Source: Caulobacter sp.
Lineage (GTDB): Bacteria > Pseudomonadota > Alphaproteobacteria > Caulobacterales > Caulobacteraceae
DNA: 11,232 nucleotides
NCBI GenBank assembly: GCA_014378155.1
Contig: JACMOF010000001.1
Location: 1-11,232 of the forward strand
Reading direction: 5' to 3'
The position numbers and the translations under genes were made by a program. The notes beneath the pieces are model-generated. The model saw only the letters and a list, made by a program, of their open reading frames with translations, ran no database searches and was not told the origin of the DNA. How positions within the stretch are numbered: position 1 is the stretch's first letter; every line of letters starts with the position of its first letter. Shown here piece after piece: positions 5,087 through 10,985 of the stretch.

Positions 5087-7192
5087 CTACCGATGGCCCG
5101 GCCGATAGTCCTCCTTTACATGCCCTTGAAGCTGCGCCTCCGTGAACAGCACGGGCTTGGTTCGCATGGTCGCGAACAGCGGCGTCTGGTCGGCATAGTG
5201 CGGCGAGGCGGCATCCAGGGTGGCCGACCCGAACTGGTGGATGCTGTCGGAATGGACCACGCCCTGTTTGTCCCAGCTGACGAACATGATGAAGGTGTCG
5301 CCGGCGTCGGCGGAGAAGGTTCCGTCTTTCTGCGGAATGCCCCAGACCGCGCGATAGGTGTCGGCCGCGCCGTCGATTGGCAGGTCGACCTTGCCGTGGC
5401 GGATGCGATTGACCTGGCCCCATTTCGGATCGAGGCGGCCGAAGCCTTGCTTCAGCGTGACGATCGCCGCCTTCAAGCTCTCCAGCGGTGTCGGGACGGG
5501 ATCGCCGTTCATCTGCGCCACCAGGATGGGCTGGGCCATCAGCGAGGCCAGGGCGGCGGCGCGGTTGTTTACGTCGGTGCGCCGGTCCCAGCCACGCAGG
5601 ATCGCCTGGGCGGCCTTGAGGTCGGCGTCGTTCCCCGGATCGGCGGCGATCGCCTGCCGCACCATGGCCACGACGGATGAACGCTCGCTATAGGCGATGT
5701 CGAACTTGTAGCGCCGGAACGCTTGATCGGTGATCGCATGGTCTGCCCCGACCAACTCCTGGATGCGCAGGGCGCGGTTGGTCACGTTGGTCTGCAAGCC
5801 TTCGCTGGCCGGGAAGTCGGCGGACCTCAGATTGTCGGCCGGGTCACTGGCCAGGAATGGGCTGTTGTTGGAGTTGTAGACATAGCCCGACCGGGGGTTC
5901 CACAGCTGGGGAATGGTCTCGACCGGGCGATAGCCTTGCCAGACGAGATCGGAGCGATCGCCGGGCAGGATCTTTGTCCAGTCCACGCCCTCCCGGCGGT
6001 TGGGGTATTGTCCGTTGTGGACGAAGCCGATGTTCCCGGCGGCGTCGGCATAGATGTAGTTCAGGCTAGGCAGGGCGTGGGTGGCGATGCCGGCCCTCCA
6101 CTCGGCCAGGTTTCGCGCCTTGTTCAGCCGCCAATATTGCAGTGGCTGGCGATACTCGCCCATGCCGGCATAGCGCAGGGCGAACAGGCCATGCTTGGTC
6201 TCGAGCACCGGACCCTGGACGGTGCGCAGGGCGTGCTTGGTCACCGGGATGACGATCGGCCCCCACAGCTTGATCCGCAGCTTGACGTCGTGCCGCGTGA
6301 AGTCGCGCCACTGGCCGTCCAGTCGGTACTGGTTTTTGTTCTGCGGGTTGATCACCAGCCGGTAGGCGTCGAACAGGTCGGGTTTGGAGACGGTGTTGGC
6401 CCAGCCCAGGGTGGCGTTGTGGCCATGCAGCATGAATGGCGCGCCGGGGAAGAAGCCGCCAGCCACGTGCCAGCCTTCGCCGCTCTCGACCACGGCTTCG
6501 TACCAGGCGACCGGGCCGGTATAGGGCTGGTGCGAATTGACCAGCAGACGGGTGAAGCCGTCGGCGGTGCGTGACGGTGCGACCGCCAGGCCGTTCGAGC
6601 CCTTGGGTGGGGCCTTCTGGGCCTCCTCCGGCGCGTTCAGCCGCTTCAGCTCGCCATCCAAGCCGTAGAAGAACGGCTGCTTGAACACGAAGCCCGCCAG
6701 CACGTCCTTGCCGCTCAGGGGCAGCAGGCCCGGCGTCACCGCGTCGGGATGTTGGGCGGCATAGAGGTTGACCCCATCGGCATAGGCCTCAAGCAGGACG
6801 CGCAGATCGGCGGGAAGCTTGGGATAACCCGCCTCTACGGTCGGCCACACATCAAGCAGACCCACCAGATAGTCGGTGACTGCGGCCTTGGCGCCGTCGC
6901 GGTGCGCCAGGGTCCCGCGGGTGGCCAGCACCACGCTCTGCACGGTGGCGAAATCGTCCTCGGACTGGGCGTAGGCCAGGCCGAAGGCGGCGTCGGCGTC
7001 GCGCTTGCCCAGGATGTGAGGCACGCCCCATTCGTCGCGCCGGATGCGCACGTCATAGGCGCCGGCCTTGGCGATCAGAGCCTGGATGTCGGGTTTGGGC
7101 GGCTGAGCGGCGCGATCCAGGCCGATCAGCCCCAGCACGGTGATGACCGCCAGGCAGACGATGACCAGCAGGCCTCGAAAGATCCAACGCAT
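5087..7192 (-). CDS. Penicillin acylase (penicillin amidase) family N-terminal nucleophile hydrolase
   Basis: A 701-residue precursor of the penicillin amidase family, which also contains acyl-homoserine-lactone, aculeacin and glutaryl acylases. These enzymes cleave an amide bond and release an acyl group, after self-cleavage of the precursor. Residues 5-25 are a hydrophobic signal anchor with no obvious AxA cleavage site, so the enzyme is probably periplasmic and membrane-tethered. The alpha part includes VRIRRDEWGVPHI (48-60) and AFGLAYAQSEDDF. KGSNGLAVAPSRT (197-209) holds the Gly198-Ser199 autoprocessing site, with Ser199 the expected catalytic N-terminus of the beta chain. NSHQPY (219-224) gives the conserved His, and the Asn-rich YNSNNSPF (439-446) matches the oxyanion-hole region. 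AGDTFIMFVSW and the GQ-type tail are near the C-terminus. Substrate cannot be predicted. GGTGGA lies a few bases before the ATG. The cloverleaf element starts 27 bases after the stop. Confidence 0.93.
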   Translation of the reverse strand: MRWIFRGLLVIVCLAVITVLGLIGLDRAAQPPKPDIQALIAKAGAYDVRIRRDEWGVPHILGKRDADAAFGLAYAQSEDDFATVQSVVLATRGTLAHRDGAKAAVTDYLVGLLDVWPTVEAGYPKLPADLRVLLEAYADGVNLYAAQHPDAVTPGLLPLSGKDVLAGFVFKQPFFYGLDGELKRLNAPEEAQKAPPKGSNGLAVAPSRTADGFTRLLVNSHQPYTGPVAWYEAVVESGEGWHVAGGFFPGAPFMLHGHNATLGWANTVSKPDLFDAYRLVINPQNKNQYRLDGQWRDFTRHDVKLRIKLWGPIVIPVTKHALRTVQGPVLETKHGLFALRYAGMGEYRQPLQYWRLNKARNLAEWRAGIATHALPSLNYIYADAAGNIGFVHNGQYPNRREGVDWTKILPGDRSDLVWQGYRPVETIPQLWNPRSGYVYNSNNSPFLASDPADNLRSADFPASEGLQTNVTNRALRIQELVGADHAITDQAFRRYKFDIAYSERSSVVAMVRQAIAADPGNDADLKAAQAILRGWDRRTDVNNRAAALASLMAQPILVAQMNGDPVPTPLESLKAAIVTLKQGFGRLDPKWGQVNRIRHGKVDLPIDGAADTYRAVWGIPQKDGTFSADAGDTFIMFVSWDKQGVVHSDSIHQFGSATLDAASPHYADQTPLFATMRTKPVLFTEAQLQGHVKEDYRPGHR

Positions 7193-7260
7193 TACGTTCC
7201 ACCCCTATCGTTCTTTTGCGATGATGATGGGCGCGGATCACGGCTGGCGATAGCCGGACC

Positions 7261-7478
7261 TTAGGGAAGCCCATTAAGCGCGTCGCCGCCGGAGCCGCCG
7301 GAGCGCAGAGGGCCGTCGACCACCTCGAAGTCGCGCGAGCGCATCTGGCCCTCGGCCAGATGGATGCCTCGGCATCGTGGTGTCTCGCCAACCGCGCTCG
7401 TAAAGCCTGGTCATCGAAGTCCCCGACGACGGTAGGGTTGCCCGTTCGTCTGACGCTGCGCATGTCGTCCGGCGATCA
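7261..7478 (-). pseudogene. Possible decayed coding fragment of unknown family
   Basis: On the minus strand one frame, starting with ATG at 7461-7463, reads RRTGNPTVVGDFDDQALRA and on to HHDAE, then becomes arginine-rich. From about 7370 a second frame takes over with GIHLAEGQMRSRDFEVVDG, then SGGSGGDALNGLP and a TAA at 7261-7263, with strongly G/C-ending codons. One missing base near 7369-7375 (GAGGCATCC for GAGGGCATCC) would join the two into about 67 residues. I do not recognise the protein. It could equally be chance open frames in GC-rich DNA. The 9-bp hairpin at 7342-7362 lies within it. Confidence 0.25.
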
Positions 7479-7695
7479 CACCGTCGTGCTGCGGCATCCC
7501 AACATCGTTAACCGGCAGGCTTTTCGCCCACGTCCATCGGGAAATTCGGCGACCGCGATCAGGGTTTTACCCTATGGATGAACGGCGCGCGCTGTTGCAA
7601 CCTGAGCGGGCTTGCAGATGCCGGGTGGCCTCCCCCGATTCCCCCCGGCATGTCGGTCCGCCCAATTCCGACGGGGTATGACCAGATCGCAGGCT

Positions 7696-7740
7696 GAGAG
7701 CCGGTCGGGGTGTCCCGACGCATAAATCCGGCCGGCTCTC
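7696..7740 (-). terminator. Nested hairpin downstream of the Ig-domain gene
   Basis: GAGAGCCGG (7696-7704) pairs with CCGGCTCTC (7732-7740), and an inner TCGGG/CCCGA stem with a four-base loop (7705-7718) stacks on its 5' arm. It lies 26 bases beyond the stop of the minus-strand Ig-domain gene, so it is a probable terminator or 3'-end structure. There is no U-run. Confidence 0.5.
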
Positions 7741-7766
7741 CACCGCTTGCAAACCGCCTCAGACGA

Positions 7767-8339
7767 TCACGGCGCGGCATTAGCCTGACGCGGCGCTTCC
7801 TCGACAGGCATGTCGAGATCGCCGAGGCCGGCGGTCTTGACCGCCTCACGCAGCTTGGTGATGGGCTCACCGGCCAGGGTCGAGAACGAGAGTTCGCTCT
7901 CGACGGCCCGGTTCTCGGCAAGGTTGGCGAAGGCGGTGGGCGAGGCTGGATCCTTGTTCAGCGACACCGCATAGGTCTTGCCTGGCAAGGTTCGGCACAG
8001 CAGGACGAAGGTCTTGGTGTCGTTCAGCAGGCGCGGGGTCTTCAGGCACTCCAGCGCGTCGCCGCTGGCCGAGGGAGCATAGGCAAAGTCGCGCGGGATC
8101 ATCGGCTGGTCAAACACCACCTTCAACACCAACACGCCGGGCGCGATCGCCTGGCCTGCGGCGGGCCAGGTGCCCACGACCCTTGGCTTGGCCGTCGGCG
8201 GCATCACCAACACCGGCGACACCGAGGTCGGCTCCTCGCGCGGCCGGGGCGTTGAAGGCTTGGGTGGGGACGCGGCGGATTGCGCCAAGGCGGGGCCGGA
8301 GGCGAGGCACAGGGTCAGGGCGAGGGTCAAGGCGCGCAT
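7767..8339 (-). CDS. Secreted protein with Big_5 (SbsA-type) Ig-like domain
   Basis: A 190-residue exported protein. Residues 1-20 are a signal peptide (MRALTLALTL, then ASGPALAQ, with cleavage after ALA). A proline-rich linker (about 21-50) leads to an Ig-like domain of the Big_5/SbsA type from about 51 to 155: PRVVGTWPAAGQAIAPG is the usual first strand and turn, VVFDQPM (74-80) is the family's characteristic FdqpM strand, and ESELSFST (147-154) is the last strand. Cys98 and Cys115 could form a disulfide. Such domains bind or space partners at the cell surface; no enzymatic role is indicated. The start is the ATG that opens the signal peptide; an upstream in-frame TTG at 8375 would add 12 unneeded residues. 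No Shine-Dalgarno is seen. Confidence 0.85.
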   Translation of the reverse strand: MRALTLALTLCLASGPALAQSAASPPKPSTPRPREEPTSVSPVLVMPPTAKPRVVGTWPAAGQAIAPGVLVLKVVFDQPMIPRDFAYAPSASGDALECLKTPRLLNDTKTFVLLCRTLPGKTYAVSLNKDPASPTAFANLAENRAVESELSFSTLAGEPITKLREAVKTAGLGDLDMPVEEAPRQANAAP

Positions 8340-8395
8340 ATATTGTACCGTGCCGCTAAAGCGCGGCCTTCTCAAGGCCGAGGAAGCGTCTGGCG

Positions 8396-8411
8396 AGGCG
8401 CTATCGCGCCT
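8396..8411. other. Short hairpin upstream of the Ig-domain gene
   Basis: AGGCGC/GCGCCT with the four-base loop TATC, in the 158-base gap between the small basic protein gene and the Ig-domain gene. On the plus strand it is followed by TTAGTT. It could terminate transcripts of the small upstream gene (minus strand, ending at 8498). Confidence 0.3.
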
Positions 8412-8492
8412 TTAGTTCAGATTGAATCGGCATCCAAATATTCCGTCTCCCCGGCGAAGGGGAACTGGAGCGAAGCATCTGTGTAGCCAAAC

Positions 8493-8506
8493 ACGCGCTA
8501 GCGCGT
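8493..8506. repeat. 14-bp perfect palindrome over a stop codon
   Basis: ACGCGCTAGCGCGT is its own reverse complement and contains the TAG stop (8498-8500) of the small basic protein gene. It may be chance, a protein-binding site, or part of the transcript's 3' structure. Confidence 0.5.
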
Positions 8507-8680
8507 CAGCCAGGGCTTGCTCTTGTTGCTCGAATTAGCCGCCGCCGCCTGCTCGCGCTGGAACTTCCCGCCGCGCGGCGGTTTCGGCTTGGCGGCCAGG
8601 GCGGCCTTCTTCAGGCGCAGGGCGCGCTGGATCGGGGTCTCGCCGGGAACTTCGGGGGAATCTTCAGGCTGGTCGGTCAT
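8498..8680 (-). CDS. Small basic conserved hypothetical protein
   Basis: A 60-residue protein, acidic at the N-terminus (MTDQPEDSPEVPGETP), then a basic helix IQRALRLKKAALAAK, then a proline/glycine/lysine tail with PKPPRGGKFQREQAA and SKPWLTR. Small proteins with a GGKFQREQAA segment and a terminal SKPW motif occur in Caulobacter relatives as far as I recall; no function is known. The composition suggests a disordered nucleic-acid-binding peptide, by inference only. There is no signal peptide. It is transcribed divergently from the DUF3883-type gene, with only 34 bases between the ATGs if that gene starts at 8715. Only a weak GAAAG precedes the ATG. Confidence 0.72.
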   Translation of the reverse strand: MTDQPEDSPEVPGETPIQRALRLKKAALAAKPKPPRGGKFQREQAAAANSSNKSKPWLTR

Positions 8681-8714
8681 GATCGCTTTCTAGCATGAGC
8701 CGCGACCGACCGCG

Positions 8715-9551
8715 ATGTCGCTGGCGCCGACTCTCGGCCTGAGGCATCGTCGCGGCGTGGGCGACGTGGCGATTAACGGAAAGACCTGGAACGAGGCCGA
8801 GCACGACCTGGTGGTCGGCGACTATTTTGTCATGCTCGACAAGGTGATGACCGGCCGCGCCCTTGATCCGGCCACCCACCAGCGGGCCCTGCGCTTCGTG
8901 ACCAACCGCTCGGGCGGGGCGATCACCTTCCTGCAGGGCGAGATCTCGGCGATCCTGACGCTCGTCGGTCTGCCGACCCTCAAGGACCATCCGCCGCGCT
9001 GGGACTTCGGCGACGTCCTGGTCGATGCGATAGACCGACATCTGACCGCCAAGCCCGCCGCCCTGAAGGACCTGGCCCAGCCGCCGGCCCTGTTGGGTCG
9101 CGCCGCCGCGCCCGTTCTGGCCGAAGGCGCCCCGGCCCAGGCCGTGCCGGTCCGTCCCAGCGAGCGGACGCGCGCCCTCATCGCCCGCTTCGACCCCGCC
9201 GACCGCGACGGCGACGCCCGCATCCTGAGCCGCATCGGCGTCGCAGCCGCCTTGGCCTATGAGCAGACCCGCCTAACCGCGCGCGGTCGGCCCGACCTCG
9301 CCGACCAGGTCCGCCTGGCCCTGCCCCCGGACGATGAGGGCTGCGACCTCGTCAGCTTCAGCCGCACCGGCGCCCCGCGCCGCATCGCCGTCAAAACCAC
9401 CACGGGAGGCGCGGCGACGCCCTTTCGGCTGAACCAGGGCGAGGAAGCGTTGAGCCGCGAGCAGCCCGAAGCGTTCCAGGTCTACCGGCTGTACGACGTG
9501 GCGCGGGAGGCCAGGGTGTTTCGTGTGCGCGGCGCGCGCGGCGCCGTCTAG
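8715..9551 (+). CDS. DUF3883-type protein, nuclease-fold C-terminal domain with altered active site
   Basis: A 278-residue soluble protein with two regions. Residues about 24-110 (WNEAEHDLVVGDYFVMLDKV, then TNRSGGAITFLQGEISAIL and TLVGLPTLKDH) match the N-terminal region commonly fused to DUF3883 domains. After a Pro/Ala linker, residues 160-265 form the DUF3883 part: RPDLADQVR, GCDLVSF (Asp211), IAVKTT (224-229), PFRLNQGEEALS, and YRLYDV. DUF3883 belongs to the PD-(D/E)xK nuclease-like fold and is often found with defence or helicase genes. Here the motif reads I-A-V-K, with Ala225 where the catalytic Glu is expected, so nuclease activity is doubtful. The start is uncertain: in-frame GTG at 8766 would begin just before the conserved region and leave more room for a divergent promoter. 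The TAG stop is provided by repeat copy 2. Confidence 0.85.
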   Translation: MSLAPTLGLRHRRGVGDVAINGKTWNEAEHDLVVGDYFVMLDKVMTGRALDPATHQRALRFVTNRSGGAITFLQGEISAILTLVGLPTLKDHPPRWDFGDVLVDAIDRHLTAKPAALKDLAQPPALLGRAAAPVLAEGAPAQAVPVRPSERTRALIARFDPADRDGDARILSRIGVAAALAYEQTRLTARGRPDLADQVRLALPPDDEGCDLVSFSRTGAPRRIAVKTTTGGAATPFRLNQGEEALSREQPEAFQVYRLYDVAREARVFRVRGARGAV

Positions 9552-9655
9552 AGCATTTCCCGACCTGACTGCGTCAGGCCGTGAGCTTTAATCTTTTGTT
9601 TTGAAGCATTTTTCTTCACGCGAACCGGAACCACTTCGCTCGAAAAATGTCTTAG
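9547..9655. repeat. Dispersed palindromic repeat, copy 2, at a convergent junction
   Basis: This is the second copy of the repeat at 766-871. Shared blocks include ACTGCGTCAGGCCGTGAGC, GCATTTTTCTTCACGCGAACC and ACCACTTCGCTCGAAAAATG. Here CCTGA/TCAGG forms the left hairpin. It fills the gap between the DUF3883-type gene and the glutathione transferase gene. The TAG of the former (9549-9551) and the TAA of the latter (9652-9654) both lie within its ends. Confidence 0.85.
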
Positions 9656-10275
9656 GGCACGTCGTTCCGCGCCCAAGGCCCGAACGCCGGACGCTGCTTC
9701 AGCCGCGCGTAATAGGCTTCGACCGCCGGCAGTTCCGCGCGGTCCATCGGCGTCGCCACCCAACGGTGCACTGACACGCCCATCACCACGTCGGCCACGC
9801 TGAAATCGTGTCCGGCGACGTGGGCGCCGGTGATCCGCAGTTGTTGTTCGAGGATGGTCATGGCCCCATTCCAGGCCTGGACGCTGGCGGCGATCTGCGC
9901 CGCGTCGTCATAGCCCGGCGTAGGACGGCCCAGGGCCAGGAAGGCGTAGCCCCAGGTCGGGTTGAGCTCGGTGGCCTGCCAGTCCATCCACTGCTCGACC
10001 ACGGCGCGCGGCCGAACCACGGCGGGCAGCAGGTGGCCGCCGCCATAGCGGGCGGCGAGATACCGGCAGATGGTGTTGCTCTCGTAGAGCGCGCCCTGCT
10101 CGTCGATAAGCACCGGCACCAGGCCGTTGGGGTTCAGCGCCAGGAATTCCGGGTTCTGGGTCGAAGCGAACCCCTTGCCCCAGTCCTCGCGCTCATAGGC
10201 CAAGCCAAGCTCGTCGCAGGTCCACAGCACCTTGCGGACATTGAGGGACGAGGTGCGACCGAGGATTTTCAGCAT
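9652..10275 (-). CDS. Glutathione S-transferase family protein
   Basis: A 207-residue cytosolic protein with the two-domain GST layout. The N-terminal thioredoxin-like domain (1-78) has GRTSSLNVRKVLW (6-18), where Ser9 or Ser10 and Asn12 lie at the usual glutathione-activating position. NPNGLVPVL (48-56) carries the cis-Pro loop, and ESNTICRYLA (65-74) the glutathione gamma-glutamyl contact. The helical C-terminal domain includes HDFSVADVVMG, the N-capping box typical of the family. GSTs conjugate or reduce small electrophiles; the substrate is unknown. GGAG lies a few bases before the ATG at 10275, which fixes the start; the open frame upstream to 10470 overlaps the opposing mntA and is not part of this gene. 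It is divergent from mntA and convergent with the DUF3883-type gene. Confidence 0.93.
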   Translation of the reverse strand: MLKILGRTSSLNVRKVLWTCDELGLAYEREDWGKGFASTQNPEFLALNPNGLVPVLIDEQGALYESNTICRYLAARYGGGHLLPAVVRPRAVVEQWMDWQATELNPTWGYAFLALGRPTPGYDDAAQIAASVQAWNGAMTILEQQLRITGAHVAGHDFSVADVVMGVSVHRWVATPMDRAELPAVEAYYARLKQRPAFGPWARNDVP

Positions 10276-10327
10276 GTGTTCTCCAACGATGAAGCCGCGT
10301 GAATCGCCATTCAAAAGCACTTCACCT

Positions 10328-10636
10328 ATGCTGGCTTTGATGACCCGCGACGCCGTTATCGCCGTTCTGCGCACCGCCGAGGCGGCTTTGCGCGCCATGG
10401 GCGTTTCCCGAGCGGCTCTATTCGGATCGACCGCTCGAGGTGAGGCGCGACCGGACAGTGATCTGGACATCCTGGTCGAATTGGACCCAGCAGCGAAGAT
10501 CGATCTGTACGGCTATGTCGGAATCCAGCATTTTTTGGCCGACCTGTTTGTCGAGCCCGTTGATGTGGTCAAACGCGAGAGCTTGAAGGCGCATGTGCGC
10601 CCATCCGCCGAGCGCGATGCGATCTATGCCTTCTGA
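10328..10636 (+). CDS. mntA: MntA-type minimal nucleotidyltransferase, antitoxin of a MntA/HepT pair
   Basis: A 102-residue minimal nucleotidyltransferase. The signature GS-x10-DxD is clear: Gly33-Ser34 in LFGSTARGE and Asp45/Asp47 in DSDLDILVE, with the third acidic residue Asp79 in EPVDVVKRE. In the MntA/HepT toxin-antitoxin type the MntA enzyme transfers AMP to a tyrosine of the HepT ribonuclease and silences it. Its last 11 bases overlap the start of hepT, indicating translational coupling. The start is uncertain: ATG 10328 or ATG 10340 (98 residues), neither with a good Shine-Dalgarno. All catalytic residues remain although its partner gene is broken. Confidence 0.88.
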   Translation: MLALMTRDAVIAVLRTAEAALRAMGVSRAALFGSTARGEARPDSDLDILVELDPAAKIDLYGYVGIQHFLADLFVEPVDVVKRESLKAHVRPSAERDAIYAF

Positions 10637-10970
10637 ACGAGACGTTCAGGCCTGGACCGATATTCTGGAAAACGCGCGTCTGGCGCTCGCTTTCACCATC
10701 GGTCTCGACGAAGCCGCCTTGGCCCATGATACCAAAAGCTTCTACGCGGCGACCCGCTGCCTTGAGATCATTTCCGAGGCCGCCCGTCGCCTTGATGTGA
10801 CCGAGCGCTAACGCTTCGCCGACTTGCCATGGCGGGAGATCATGGGCTCGGGCAATGTCTACCGGCATGACTATGACGACGTATCGCCGGCCTTAGTCTG
10901 GGCCACCGTCACCTACCGCCTTCCACAGCTGATCGCTGCCGCGGAGGGCGCGTTAAACGGTCAGGGGTAG
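10626..10970 (+). pseudogene. hepT: HepT toxin gene interrupted by an in-frame TAA
   Basis: The frame starting at ATG 10626 encodes a HepT (DUF86) ribonuclease-type toxin: MPSERDVQAWTDILENARL, the KSFYAATRCLEIISEAARRL helix, then VTER and a TAA (10809-10811, codon 62). The same frame continues unbroken for another 52 codons to a TAG at 10968-10970 and reads like the rest of a HepT: DLPWREIMGSGNVYRHDYDDV and LVWATVTYRLPQLI. A single CAA-to-TAA change explains the break. The HxY active site (His81, Tyr83) lies after the stop, so the 61-residue product would lack catalysis and the tyrosine that MntA modifies. The total of about 114 codons fits the family. Readthrough or a sequencing error would restore it. 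Confidence 0.88.
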
Positions 10971-10985
10971 CCAGCTTGGCCTGGA

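Larger units (their letters stand above)
7193..7766. other. 574-base region without a confirmed gene
   Basis: Between the acylase start and the Ig-domain gene I find no complete gene. The part nearest the acylase (7193-7260) must hold its promoter, though no clear consensus is visible. From 7261 to about 7478 the minus strand has codon-like structure split over two frames (see separate entry). From 7561 to 7740 there are several inverted repeats: AGGGT/ACCCT (7561-7573), ATGCCGGG/CCCGGCAT (7618-7651) and the nested stem at 7696-7740. A 9-bp stem with three-base loop, CATCTGGCC/GGCCAGATG, lies at 7342-7362. Confidence 0.6.

Noticed and set aside
4920..5423. A minus-strand open frame crossing the cloverleaf element and the acylase 3' end.
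   Set aside because: It is in a different phase from the acylase and its C-terminal part is only the translated palindromic element.
5723..6574. A 283-codon plus-strand frame opposite the acylase.
   Set aside because: Antisense shadow of a gene with recognisable catalytic motifs; no family resemblance.
7360..7581. A 73-codon plus-strand frame in the gene-free stretch.
   Set aside because: Serine/arginine-rich with poor codon bias, no Shine-Dalgarno, and no recognisable motif.
8337..8352. TACAAT immediately before the Ig-domain start, suggesting a leaderless transcript.
   Set aside because: A -10 only two bases before the ATG would start transcription inside the gene, and no -35 lies at a normal distance.
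10276..10470. N-terminal extension of the glutathione transferase to 10470.
   Set aside because: The extension overlaps mntA on the other strand and has no GST similarity, and a good GGAG ribosome-binding site precedes the ATG at 10275.
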